Of a stretch of DNA of 64,000 nucleotides, positions 49,395 to 58,353 are shown in pieces; position 1 is the first letter of the stretch, and each line of letters opens with the position of its first letter. Position numbers and translations under genes: made by a program. Location: positions 670,846 through 734,845 of the forward strand of contig NZ_KE384307.1 in assembly GCF_000425125.1 (NCBI RefSeq), written 5' to 3'. The notes under the pieces were generated by a model that had not been told where the DNA came from, searched no databases, and was given only the letters and a program-made list of their open reading frames with translations. The stretch is from Paenibacillus taiwanensis DSM 18679. GTDB lineage: Bacteria; Bacillota; Bacilli; Paenibacillales; Paenibacillaceae.

Positions 49395-49434
49395 TATTCA
49401 TTTAGGTGTAAACAAACGATGGGGGATGAGCGTA

Positions 49435-50865
49435 GTGAACGAGGAACTGCTAAGTGTAGGCATCGATATGGGGACGTCGACGACGCAACTCGTGCTGTCA
49501 AAGCTGCATATTCAAAATATGGCTTCCGCCTTTTCGGTGCCACGCTTAGTGATTACGGATAAGGAAGTTGTTTATCGCAGCGATATTTGCTTCACACCTG
49601 TGCTGGCAGACAATCGGATCGATATGCAGCAAATCCAGACGTTTGTAGTAGAGCAGTATCAAAAAGCTGGTATTCAAAAGGAAGAGATTCAAACAGGAGC
49701 AGTCATCATTACGGGGGAAACAGCCCGAAAGGATAACGCCAATGAGGTGCTGCTGTCGTTAAGTGGCTTTGCGGGGGATTTTGTCGTTGCTACCGCAGGC
49801 CCAGATCTGGAAAGCATTATAGCGGCCAAAGGAGCAGGCGCACATACGTATTCCAAGGAGCATAACACCGCCATTGTCAACATCGATATTGGTGGAGGCA
49901 CTAGCAATTTGGCCCTATTTGCGAGTGGGGAACTGATGGATACGGGTTGTCTGGACATTGGCGGCCGCTTGATTAAGGTCGATCAGGGAACACATGCCAT
50001 TACGTATATCGCACCGAAGATCAAGCAGTTGGCAGAGCGGCGAGGGATCGAGCTGGCATTGGGTATGGTCGTTACGCCGCTTACGCTTGAGCCGATTATC
50101 GGAGAAATGGTCAAGCTGCTGGAAGAGAGCGTTGGACTTCGTCAGCCAAGTGATTTCTATGACACGATTGTGACGAACAAAGGATTGAAGCTAGAGCGGC
50201 CGATTCCGTGTATTTCGTTCTCTGGCGGAGTTGCCGATTACATTTACAAAGAAGCAGTTGGTGACGTGTTCCAGTATGGAGATATTGGGATTTTGCTAGG
50301 CAGGGCGATTGCAGCCTCACCATTAACTGAGCAGATGACCGTTGCCCGTTCAGCCGAAACGATCAGGGCGACCGTCGTGGGCGCCGGATCACATACGACG
50401 GAGATTAGCGGCAGCACGATTACGTACACGGAAGAGAGCTTTCCAATCAAAAGCATCCCTATTTTGAAGCTGACTCGGGCAGACGAAGCTGGCAGCGATG
50501 AGGTGCTGGCACAGGCTATTGCTGACAAGCTGAATTGGTTTAAGTTAAACAACGATCTACAACGGGTTGCCATTGCAATTGAAGGGAAGAGCAGCCCGAG
50601 CTTCGCAGAGGTACAGAAATATGCCCGCGGCCTGTATAAGGGCATGGCGGAGCTGTTGGAGCGGGAGTATCCGCTCATCGTCATCGTTCACCACGATATG
50701 GCGAAGGTATTGGGGCAATCGCTGTATGCGCTGCTTGATTATAAGAAAGATGTCGTTTGTATCGACAGCGTGCAGGTAGACAATGGTGACTACATTGACA
50801 TTGGCAAGCCGATTGCGGGAGGCAAAGTGCTGCCCGTAGTCATTAAGACGTTAGTATTTCATTAA
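49435..50865 (+). CDS. eutA: Ethanolamine ammonia-lyase reactivase EutA
   Basis: EutA reactivates the lyase by exchanging damaged cobalamin in an ATP-dependent way. The 476-residue product has an actin-like ATPase fold with GIDMGTSTTQLVLSK, NIDIGGGTSNLALF and FSGGVADYIY. The GTG at 49435 is preferred to the ATG at 49426 because the GGGGG site is only well spaced for the GTG. It opens the long operon that runs to eutH. Confidence 0.93.
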   Translation: MNEELLSVGIDMGTSTTQLVLSKLHIQNMASAFSVPRLVITDKEVVYRSDICFTPVLADNRIDMQQIQTFVVEQYQKAGIQKEEIQTGAVIITGETARKDNANEVLLSLSGFAGDFVVATAGPDLESIIAAKGAGAHTYSKEHNTAIVNIDIGGGTSNLALFASGELMDTGCLDIGGRLIKVDQGTHAITYIAPKIKQLAERRGIELALGMVVTPLTLEPIIGEMVKLLEESVGLRQPSDFYDTIVTNKGLKLERPIPCISFSGGVADYIYKEAVGDVFQYGDIGILLGRAIAASPLTEQMTVARSAETIRATVVGAGSHTTEISGSTITYTEESFPIKSIPILKLTRADEAGSDEVLAQAIADKLNWFKLNNDLQRVAIAIEGKSSPSFAEVQKYARGLYKGMAELLEREYPLIVIVHHDMAKVLGQSLYALLDYKKDVVCIDSVQVDNGDYIDIGKPIAGGKVLPVVIKTLVFH

Positions 50866-50895
50866 ATTGAGCTGGATTTGGAAGGAGGAGCTTTT

Positions 50896-52260
50896 ATGAT
50901 TTTGAAAACGAAATTGTTTGGCCGTGTGTATCAATTTAACACACTCATGGAAGTGATGGCGAAAGCCAATGAAGAAAAATCGGGAGATATGTTAGCTGGT
51001 CTTGGGGCGACTTCCTCAGAGGAACGAGTGGCCGCCAAGGTGGTGCTGTCTCAAATAAAATTGTCGGACTTGCGCAACAATCCTGCGGTTCCTTATGAAC
51101 TGGATGAAGTAACCCGCATTATTCAGGACCAGGTTAATGAACGTATTTATAGTGAAATTCAGAACTGGACGGTAGAAGAGCTGCGCGAATGGATTTTGAA
51201 TGAAAATACAACAGAGTCGGATATCAAACGTGTATCTCGTGGTTTGACATCGGAGATGGTAGCTGCGGTTGCCAAGATTATGTCCAATCTTGATTTGATG
51301 TACGGAGCAAAAAAAATCCGGATTACAGCAACTGCAAATACGACGATTGGTCGTTCAGGTACGTTGTCAGCACGATTGCAGCCGAATCATCCAACCGATG
51401 ATCCTGACGGTATTATGGCTTCGTTAATGGAAGGGCTGACCTTTGGTATCGGGGATGCGGTGCTTGGTCTTAATCCGGTTGACGATTCCGTCGAAAGTGT
51501 AACTCGTGTACTGAAGCGGTTTGAGGAATTCCGCCAGAAGTGGGAAATACCGACACAAACGTGCGTGTTGGCCCATGTCACAACACAGATGGAAGCCGTC
51601 AAGCGTGGCGCACCGACAGGTTTGATCTTCCAATCTATTGCCGGCTCGCAAAAAGGCAATGCGGCGTTTGGTTTTGACGCGGCAACGATCGAGGAGGCGC
51701 AGGAGCTTGTGCTTCGTCAGGGGCAAGTTGCAGGACCAAACGTCATGTACTTCGAGACGGGGCAAGGTTCGGAGCTGTCGTCGGAAGCGCACCACGGAAT
51801 CGACCAAGTGACGATGGAAGCGCGCTGCTATGGCTTTGCGAAGAAATATAATCCGTTTCTCGTGAATACGGTAGTTGGCTTTATCGGCCCTGAATATTTG
51901 TACGATGCAAAGCAAGTTATACGCGCGGGTCTGGAAGATCACTTTATGGGCAAGCTGACAGGCATTTCGATGGGCTGTGACGCTTGTTATACGAACCATA
52001 TGAAGGCCGATCAGAACGATTTGGAGAACTTGTCGGTGCTGTTGTCTGCGGCAGGCTGCAACTTCTTTATGGGCATCCCGCATGGTGATGATGTCATGCT
52101 TAATTATCAGACGACCGGATATCATGAGACCGCTACTTTGCGCGAGTTGCTAGGTTTACGACCAATCCGTGAGTTTGAGCAGTGGATGGAGAAGATGGGC
52201 TTTATTGAAAATGGGAAGCTCACTAAAAAAGCCGGCGACGCGTCTGTATTTCTGAAATAA
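50896..52260 (+). CDS. eutB: Ethanolamine ammonia-lyase large subunit EutB
   Basis: EutB is the catalytic subunit of the adenosylcobalamin-dependent lyase that turns ethanolamine into acetaldehyde and ammonia. The 454-residue product has TATANTTIGRSGTLSARLQP-like substrate-barrel sequence, FETGQGSELSSEAHHGIDQV and GISMGCDACYTNHMKAD, all highly conserved in EutB. The ATG at 50896 has AAGGAGGAG upstream. Confidence 0.97.
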   Translation: MILKTKLFGRVYQFNTLMEVMAKANEEKSGDMLAGLGATSSEERVAAKVVLSQIKLSDLRNNPAVPYELDEVTRIIQDQVNERIYSEIQNWTVEELREWILNENTTESDIKRVSRGLTSEMVAAVAKIMSNLDLMYGAKKIRITATANTTIGRSGTLSARLQPNHPTDDPDGIMASLMEGLTFGIGDAVLGLNPVDDSVESVTRVLKRFEEFRQKWEIPTQTCVLAHVTTQMEAVKRGAPTGLIFQSIAGSQKGNAAFGFDAATIEEAQELVLRQGQVAGPNVMYFETGQGSELSSEAHHGIDQVTMEARCYGFAKKYNPFLVNTVVGFIGPEYLYDAKQVIRAGLEDHFMGKLTGISMGCDACYTNHMKADQNDLENLSVLLSAAGCNFFMGIPHGDDVMLNYQTTGYHETATLRELLGLRPIREFEQWMEKMGFIENGKLTKKAGDASVFLK

Positions 52261-52278
52261 GGAAGGGAGGTAGCTATC

Positions 52279-53319
52279 ATGAACGAAAAAGATCTGAAAT
52301 CCATGATTGAATCGATTTTGAATGAAATGGTAGGTGCGGCGCCAGGAGAGCAGGGAGCAGCGGCTGCTGCGACAACGCCTACAGCTCCGACTGCTGCTCC
52401 ACAAGTGGTGAAGCCAGAAGTACAATCTGCAGGGCTTATGCAAACGAGCATGCCGGCAGAAACAGCAGGGAAAGCAGGGAAAGCAAACCGTGCAGAAGGT
52501 CAGACAGAAGGACATGAGTCGATGTCAGCCCAAGAGCAGACCGTTGAGGACAACGACGACTATTTGGATGACATTACAGAAATAGACCTGCGGAAGCTAC
52601 TGCTCGTTCCCGAACCCGCAGACCGTGAAGGTTATATGAAAATGAAAGAAAAAACGCCCGCTCGACTTGGCGTGTGGCGTGCAGGTCCGCGTTACAAGAC
52701 GATTACGTCGCTGCGATTCCGCGCTGACCATGCTGCTGCACAGGATGCTGTATTTTCCTACGTGTCGGAAGACTTTGTGAAGGAAATGAACCTGGTAGCG
52801 ATAGAGACGATGTGTCGGGATAAGGATGAATATATTACACGACCTGACTTAGGGCGCCAGTTTTCACCTGACATGGTTGAACAGATCAAGAAACATACAA
52901 TCAAGCAAGCCAAAGTGCAGTTGATGGTTGGCGACGGCTTAAGTTCTGCTGCCATTGAGGCCAATTTGCGCGACATCGTGCCCGCAATTACGCAAGGTCT
53001 TAAAATGTACGGCATTGATGTCGGCAACATTTTGTTTGTGAAGCATTGCCGTGTTCCTTCGATGGATGTCATCGGGGATGTAACCGAAGCGGATGTCATT
53101 TGTTTGCTGGTAGGTGAACGTCCAGGTCTAGTTACAGCAGAATCGATGAGCGCATATATCGCTTACAAGCCAACTGTAGGGATGCCAGAGGCGAGACGCA
53201 CCGTCATCTCTAACATTCACTCTGGTGGCACGCCAGCTGTAGAGGCAGGAGCGCATATTGCTGAATTAATGAAGACGATGATCGATCGTAAAGCATCGGG
53301 TATTGATCTGAAATTATAG
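52279..53319 (+). CDS. eutC: Ethanolamine ammonia-lyase small subunit EutC with long N-terminal extension
   Basis: EutC carries part of the cobalamin site of the lyase. The 346-residue product is about 50 residues longer than the Salmonella protein. It begins with an amphipathic helix [18 protein letters not shown], the form of an encapsulation peptide, followed by an Ala/Pro/Thr/Gln-rich linker to about residue 95. The core has [27 protein letters not shown] and [18 protein letters not shown]. It follows eutB by 18 bases. Confidence 0.95.
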   Translation: MNEKDLKSMIESILNEMVGAAPGEQGAAAAATTPTAPTAAPQVVKPEVQSAGLMQTSMPAETAGKAGKANRAEGQTEGHESMSAQEQTVEDNDDYLDDITEIDLRKLLLVPEPADREGYMKMKEKTPARLGVWRAGPRYKTITSLRFRADHAAAQDAVFSYVSEDFVKEMNLVAIETMCRDKDEYITRPDLGRQFSPDMVEQIKKHTIKQAKVQLMVGDGLSSAAIEANLRDIVPAITQGLKMYGIDVGNILFVKHCRVPSMDVIGDVTEADVICLLVGERPGLVTAESMSAYIAYKPTVGMPEARRTVISNIHSGGTPAVEAGAHIAELMKTMIDRKASGIDLKL

Positions 53320-53339
53320 AAAATGGCAAGGAGGCTCAT

Positions 53340-53993
53340 ATGAGAAACGAACCGATTCGCGCAACAGTATTGGGCATGAAGCTGATTTCGAACGTCAGTC
53401 AGGACATGGCAAGCCGGTTGGAGCTAAAACCGCATCATAAGAGCTTGGGAATCATTACCGCTGATATTGATGATGTCACTTATGTGGCACTTGATGAAGC
53501 AACCAAAGCAGCCGCAGTAGATGTGGTGTACGCCAAAAGTATGTACGCTGGCTCAGCAAATGCTTCAACCAAGCTAGCCGGTGAAGTAATCGGTATTATT
53601 GCTGGTCCAAGCCCCGAGGAAGTACGCAGCGGCTTAAACGCGGTTGTGAATGTGATGGAGAGCGGCGTCCACTTTGTGAGTGCCAATGAGGATAACAGCA
53701 TTACGTATTTCGCACATTGTGTTTCTCGTACAGGAACGTATTTGTCCCAGACAGCCAACATTCAAGAAGGCGAATCACTCGCTTACGTGATTGCTCCGCC
53801 TCTCGAAGCGATGTATGCGCTGGATGCAGCGTTAAAAGCCGCTGATGTGACGATTGCAGCCTTTTTTGGCCCGCCATCTGAAACTAACTTTGGCGGTGCA
53901 TTATTGACGGGCAGTCAGTCCGCCTGCAAAGCCGCATGTGATGCATTTGCGGACGCGGTTAAAATCGTCGCAGACAATCCTACAGGATATTAA
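53340..53993 (+). CDS. eutL: BMC trimer shell protein EutL
   Basis: EutL is a tandem-BMC trimer with a gated pore in the shell. The 217-residue product has the two permuted BMC halves and motifs EATKAAAVDVVYAKSMYAG and HFVSANEDNSITYFAHCVSRTGTYLS-like stretch of EutL. The ATG has AAGGAGG upstream. Confidence 0.94.
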   Translation: MRNEPIRATVLGMKLISNVSQDMASRLELKPHHKSLGIITADIDDVTYVALDEATKAAAVDVVYAKSMYAGSANASTKLAGEVIGIIAGPSPEEVRSGLNAVVNVMESGVHFVSANEDNSITYFAHCVSRTGTYLSQTANIQEGESLAYVIAPPLEAMYALDAALKAADVTIAAFFGPPSETNFGGALLTGSQSACKAACDAFADAVKIVADNPTGY

Positions 53994-54004
53994 GGAAACC
54001 TGTG

Positions 54005-54856
54005 ATGAGAAATAGTGCACTAGGACTGGTAGAGGTAAAAGGCTATCTGGGAGCCGTTGCCGCTGCTGACGCTGCCTTAAAGGCTGCAAGTGTTACTTGT
54101 ATCGGTGTAGAGGTCATTAAGGGTGGCTTGGTAACTGTTAAGCTTAGCGGTGATGTAGGAGCCGTGCAGGCTGCCGTGGAAGCGGGAGCGGAGACGGCAG
54201 CACAATTAAATGTGCTTCTCACCCGTCATGTCATTGCACGATTACATGAGGAGACTGCCGCTAAGATGGTAAATCCGGTGGATTGTCATGAGAATCAAGC
54301 GGAGGTGGCGCCCGTTGAGGACGTTAACCTTGGGCGCAAAGCTGAGCTAGAGGTTGCTGCCACATCGGGCGCAGCAGACTGTGCCAGTGCAGCCGCAGGA
54401 ATAGAGGCGGCACATCCGGCACCGTTAGGCGAGGCGGGACCTTCTGCCTCGACTTTGGAAGCCGCAACAGCGAGTGAAACGGCAAATGCGTCGATGCTGG
54501 ACACGCATGCAGTGAACTCGCCCGAAGAGCGGACGGACAGCATGCCCGCTGCTCAGGCGCCAGCTGTAAAGGCTATCGAAAGTATCAATAGTGCTAACAG
54601 CCAGAGCATGAGTGTTAGCAGCCAGAGCGTGGCCAGCAGTACAGGCAGTACAAGCAGTACAAGCAGTACCGCGAGCGTCGCTAACATGAGCAGCATGAAA
54701 AACTCGAACAGCACACGAAGTTCAAACAGCACGAACAGCACAAGCACAAGTAGTACAAGCAGCGCAAAAAACTCAAGCAGCTCAAAAAGCTCAAACGGCG
54801 CAAAAAGTGCCAGCCATGCTAAGCGAACTAAAAGTAACAACAAAGTCAGTTCCTAA
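54005..54856 (+). CDS. BMC shell protein with long Ser/Asn/Thr-rich tail (EutK position)
   Basis: The first 80 residues form one BMC domain (ALGLVEVKGYLGAVAAADAA, then VTVKLSGDVGAVQAAVEAG). This gene occupies the place of eutK, but there is no helix-turn-helix at the end. Instead some 200 residues follow: first an acidic Ala-rich stretch, then from about residue 195 a run of Ser, Asn, Thr and Lys made of short near-repeats, ending KSASHAKRTKSNNK. The DNA of the tail has nine-base near-repeats of AGCAGTACA type (from about 54640). A pore-lining role for the BMC part is likely; the tail has no known function. Confidence 0.8.
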   Translation: MRNSALGLVEVKGYLGAVAAADAALKAASVTCIGVEVIKGGLVTVKLSGDVGAVQAAVEAGAETAAQLNVLLTRHVIARLHEETAAKMVNPVDCHENQAEVAPVEDVNLGRKAELEVAATSGAADCASAAAGIEAAHPAPLGEAGPSASTLEAATASETANASMLDTHAVNSPEERTDSMPAAQAPAVKAIESINSANSQSMSVSSQSVASSTGSTSSTSSTASVANMSSMKNSNSTRSSNSTNSTSTSSTSSAKNSSSSKSSNGAKSASHAKRTKSNNKVSS

Positions 54857-54890
54857 AGTTTTTAAAAATAGATAGAGAGAAGGAGTATTG

Positions 54891-56360
54891 ATGGAGACAT
54901 TGGATAAAGACCTGAGATCCATTCAAGAAGTCCGCAATCTGGTCAAGCAGGCCAAAGAAGCGCAAGCCAAGCTGGCGGTCATGACACAAGAACAAATAGA
55001 CGCCATCGTCAAAGCGATTGCAGATGCGGGTTATACGCATCGCGAGAAGCTCGCCAAAATGGCCAACGAGGAAACGGGCTTCGGCCGCTGGCAGGACAAA
55101 ATCGTCAAAAATGCATTTGCTTCCAAGCATGTGTATGAGTCGATCAAAGATATGAAAACCGTTGGTGTGCTAAAGGACGACAAAGCTCACAAAGTAATGG
55201 AGGTCGCAGTGCCTGTCGGTGTAGTAGCTGGCTTGATCCCATCTACCAACCCGACCTCTACTGTCATCTATAAAACGCTGATTGCACTCAAAGCTGGAAA
55301 CAGCATTGTGTTCTCGCCGCATCCGAATGCACTAAAGAGCATTTTGGAAACCGTGAAAATTATTAATGAAGCAGCACTGCAAGCGGGTTGTCCAGAAGGT
55401 GCGATTGCAGTCATGACGGTTCCGACCATTCAAGGTACGGACCAACTGATGAAGCATAACGATGTAGCTTTAATACTTGCTACTGGCGGAACAGCGATGG
55501 TGAAGGCCGCCTATTCATCCGGTACACCAGCAATCGGTGTTGGTCCGGGCAATGGTCCGGCATTTATCGAGCAGAGTGCCAATATCCCGCTTGCTGTTAA
55601 ACGTATTCTCGATTCGAAGACGTTTGACAATGGTACGATCTGTGCGTCGGAGCAATCGGTTGTCGTTGAGGCATGCAGCAAAGAGGCAGTTGTGGCGGAG
55701 TTCAAGAAGCAGGGAGCGTATTTCCTCTCCGCTGAACAAGCTGCACAACTCGGCCGCTTCATTATGCGGGCCAACGGCACGATGAACCCGCAAATCGTCG
55801 GCCGCAGCGTAGAGCACATCGCCAAGCTGGCGAACTTGCAAGTTCCAGCGGGCACTCGCGTGCTCATCGCTGAAGAAACACGTGTTGGGCACAATGTGCC
55901 GTATTCTCGCGAGAAGTTGGCTCCAATTTTGGCGTTTTACACAGAAGAGAACTGGGAAGCGGCGTGTGCACGCTGCATCGAGATCTTGAACGGGGAAGGT
56001 GCAGGTCATACGATGATTATTCATTCGGAGAATGAAGACATCGTGCGCCAATTCGCGTTGAAGAAGCCGGTATCCCGTTTGCTCGTTAACACGGCTGGGG
56101 CACTTGGCGGTATCGGTGCAACGACTGCGCTTGCTCCGGCACTGACGCTTGGCTGCGGCGCTGTTGGCGGCAGCTCGACTTCAGACAACATTAGCCCGCT
56201 TAATTTGCTTAACATTCGCAGAATGGCATACGGGCTGAGAGAATTGGAAGATTTAACAGAGAAGCAGCCAGCATCACAGTCTTCACTGGCAAACTTGAGT
56301 GTCAACGATAAAGAACAGTTGATCAGCATGATTGTGACACGTATTTTAGCAGAAATGTAA
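54891..56360 (+). CDS. eutE: Acetaldehyde dehydrogenase (acylating) EutE
   Basis: EutE oxidises acetaldehyde to acetyl-CoA with NAD and CoA. The 489-residue product has the aldehyde dehydrogenase fold with IPSTNPTSTVIYK, the catalytic cysteine in NGTICASEQS and GGIGATTALAPALTLGCG. The N-terminus has an amphipathic helix DLRSIQEVRNLVKQAKEAQ. The last 20 residues, NDKEQLISMIVTRILAEM, form another one with the look of an encapsulation peptide. The ATG at 54891 has AGAAGGAG upstream. Confidence 0.94.
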   Translation: METLDKDLRSIQEVRNLVKQAKEAQAKLAVMTQEQIDAIVKAIADAGYTHREKLAKMANEETGFGRWQDKIVKNAFASKHVYESIKDMKTVGVLKDDKAHKVMEVAVPVGVVAGLIPSTNPTSTVIYKTLIALKAGNSIVFSPHPNALKSILETVKIINEAALQAGCPEGAIAVMTVPTIQGTDQLMKHNDVALILATGGTAMVKAAYSSGTPAIGVGPGNGPAFIEQSANIPLAVKRILDSKTFDNGTICASEQSVVVEACSKEAVVAEFKKQGAYFLSAEQAAQLGRFIMRANGTMNPQIVGRSVEHIAKLANLQVPAGTRVLIAEETRVGHNVPYSREKLAPILAFYTEENWEAACARCIEILNGEGAGHTMIIHSENEDIVRQFALKKPVSRLLVNTAGALGGIGATTALAPALTLGCGAVGGSSTSDNISPLNLLNIRRMAYGLRELEDLTEKQPASQSSLANLSVNDKEQLISMIVTRILAEM

Positions 56361-56463
56361 GTCGGATTGTTGGAACGTGCTCGCGATGAGAGCGATCGTG
56401 AGACAGGCTTCATCATTTAAGGTTATACACTACATTTAACATATACTTGGGAGGAATTTTAAA

Positions 56464-56754
56464 ATGGCAAACGCAAACGCATTGGGAATGGTTGAAACTA
56501 AAGGTCTCGTTGGTGCAATTGAAGCAGCAGATGCAATGGTAAAAGCAGCAAACGTAACGTTGATTGGTAAAGAACAAATCGGTGCAGGCCTTGTAACGGT
56601 AATGGTTCGCGGAGATGTAGGCGCAGTTAAAGCAGCTACAGATGCAGGCGCAGCAGCGGCTGAGCGTGTCGGCGAATTGCTGTCCGTGCATGTAATTCCA
56701 AGACCACATTCAGAAGTGGACGCTATTTTGCCTAAGACTAAAATCGTTGAATAA
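56464..56754 (+). CDS. eutM: Major BMC shell hexamer EutM
   Basis: EutM is the main flat hexamer of the shell. The 96-residue product is a single canonical BMC domain: [41 protein letters not shown] and the [20 protein letters not shown] helix, ending with [13 protein letters not shown]. It has a strong GGGAGGA site and is flanked by RNA hairpins on both sides, which fits high expression. Confidence 0.96.
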   Translation: MANANALGMVETKGLVGAIEAADAMVKAANVTLIGKEQIGAGLVTVMVRGDVGAVKAATDAGAAAAERVGELLSVHVIPRPHSEVDAILPKTKIVE

Positions 56755-56791
56755 GTCAACTTCCGGACAAGCCAAATAGATCAGGAGCGAG

Positions 56792-56864
56792 GAAGGGTGC
56801 GGAGCAGTCTGCATCCTTCTGCTACCTGTCGCGGCCCTAACGCCAGCGGCTCAGAAGACCGCGA
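56792..56864 (+). other. Two intercistronic hairpins after eutM
   Basis: GAAGGGTGC (56792-56800) pairs with GCATCCTTC (56811-56819), and TCGCGG (56829-56834) pairs with CCGCGA (56859-56864). Neither has a T run, so they are more likely to guard the 3' end of a processed eutM message than to terminate. A further hairpin lies before eutM, near 56379-56401 (CTCGCGAT / ATCGTGAG). Confidence 0.55.
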
Positions 56865-56882
56865 GTAAAAGGATGTGAAAAC

Positions 56883-57689
56883 ATGGCTGTAATTACGGAG
56901 AGCGAGTTGCGCAAGCACTTTCGAAATCAAAATATGAAAGAAATTGCGGTATACGAGGCAGCGGCAGGCACTATCCTGACCCCTTCGGCAAAGAGCTTTT
57001 TAACCGATCATCAGATTGAGCTTCGTTATGTGAAGACTCCCGAGACCACAACTGAAACTATGGTCACGGAACCGACAAAAGAAGTAAAGCTTCAAATTAC
57101 TAAAAATTTAGACGTGGAGCCGGCCACAGAAGGCAAAAAGCGTTTTCGTACGTTGTACGGTGGTTTTTTGGAAACGAAGCCGGAGCACATGACTCATTTA
57201 TACGGCAACATGCTTGTGTTTAAAGACCATCCCCGGATATTATTCCGCGGCAAGCTTGATTCACTGGAAACGAAACTGTTAGAGGCACAAATTAGCTGTC
57301 AAAAGTTAAAGATGTTCAAATTGGTTGAAGATCTGGAAGAAATATTACAATTCGTACGGAAAATTGTACGTTGTGAAGTGTTAAGCGAAAGTATCGAAGA
57401 GTTTCACTTGCTTGGGATGACACCTAAGGAACTGCGCGAGCAGTCCCATTTTCCTAAGAAGTATTTTGGATTGGAACATTTTCAACCCAGCTATGATATG
57501 GGCGAAGCGGTTGTTGTCATAAATGCGTTGCGCACCATGACGCGGGAGACGGAGCTACTGGCTTATCAGGCCTTTAAGCAGGAACACGGAAACGCGGAGC
57601 GCGAGGATATTATCCGCACGTTAAATCGGTTGTCTTCGTTGTTCTGGATTATTATGTTTCGGATTCGCGTAGGACAGTACAATTCATGA
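56883..57689 (+). CDS. eutT: Corrinoid adenosyltransferase EutT
   Basis: EutT makes adenosylcobalamin from ATP and cobalamin for the lyase. The 268-residue product has an N-terminal module (residues 3-49, VITESELRKHFRNQ ... LTPSAKSFL) and then the helical adenosyltransferase domain with TKPEHMTHLYGNMLVFKDHP and TLNRLSSLFWIIMFR. The CC metal motif of Salmonella EutT is not seen. The N-terminal module recurs in the protein at 58354. Confidence 0.85.
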   Translation: MAVITESELRKHFRNQNMKEIAVYEAAAGTILTPSAKSFLTDHQIELRYVKTPETTTETMVTEPTKEVKLQITKNLDVEPATEGKKRFRTLYGGFLETKPEHMTHLYGNMLVFKDHPRILFRGKLDSLETKLLEAQISCQKLKMFKLVEDLEEILQFVRKIVRCEVLSESIEEFHLLGMTPKELREQSHFPKKYFGLEHFQPSYDMGEAVVVINALRTMTRETELLAYQAFKQEHGNAEREDIIRTLNRLSSLFWIIMFRIRVGQYNS

Positions 57690-57699
57690 GGTGAGAATG

Positions 57700-58335
57700 G
57701 TGGATAACGAACTGGTAACAAGTATCATTAATGAAGTCGTTAAACGTGTACAGGAAGAAAGCTGCATTGAGATCGAAGCATCGGGTAAGCATGTTCATTT
57801 GGACAGAGCGACAATCGATGTTTTGTTTGGAGAAGGTTATCAATTAACGAAGGCACGCGATCTATCTCAGCCTGGGCAATACGCTTGCAAGGAGCGAGTG
57901 ACGCTGATCGGTCCAAAAGGTACGCTGCATAATGTGGTTGTGCTCGGACCTGAACGTAAGGAATCTCAGGTAGAAGTATCGCAGACAGACGCCGTTGTAT
58001 TAGGTGTACAAGTGCCAGTGAGTGAAAGCGGCAAGCTGGAAGGCACGCCTGGCATTATCATTGCTTCGGGCAGCAGCATGATCCGACTGGAGCGCGGCTT
58101 GATTGCTGCACAACGTCATATTCATGTGAAGGCAGAAGATGCTGGGAAATTGAATGTGACCAATGGTGAGATCGTCCAGGTCAAAGTATATGGGAAACGA
58201 CCGCTTATTTTTGACGATGTGCTGGTACGTGTAAGCGCCAATTATGAGACGTACATGCATATTGATTATGATGAAGCGAATGCTTGTGGCTTTGTGAAAG
58301 GGACGAAGGGCAAGATCATCAAGAAGAGCATCTAG
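57700..58335 (+). CDS. pduL: PduL-type phosphotransacylase (EutD role)
   Basis: PduL converts acetyl-CoA to acetyl phosphate and recycles CoA inside the microcompartment. The 211-residue product has the zinc-binding motifs ASGKHVHLDR and AAQRHIHVKAEDA of the two PduL domains. The N-terminus NELVTSIINEVVKRVQEE is an amphipathic helix like known PduL encapsulation peptides. The GTG at 57700 is best spaced from the GAGGTG site; ATG 57697 is also possible. This replaces the Pta-type EutD of enterobacteria. Confidence 0.9.
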   Translation: MDNELVTSIINEVVKRVQEESCIEIEASGKHVHLDRATIDVLFGEGYQLTKARDLSQPGQYACKERVTLIGPKGTLHNVVVLGPERKESQVEVSQTDAVVLGVQVPVSESGKLEGTPGIIIASGSSMIRLERGLIAAQRHIHVKAEDAGKLNVTNGEIVQVKVYGKRPLIFDDVLVRVSANYETYMHIDYDEANACGFVKGTKGKIIKKSI

Positions 58336-58353
58336 GTTTAGGAGTGTGAAAAG

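Noticed and set aside
54553..54843. Leucine-rich 96-residue frame opposite the shell-protein tail
   Set aside because: It is the antisense of Ser codons AGC and AGT in the tail; there is no ribosome site and the sense frame is a better gene.
56792..56864. Terminators after eutM
   Set aside because: The hairpins have no T run and the operon clearly continues into eutT.
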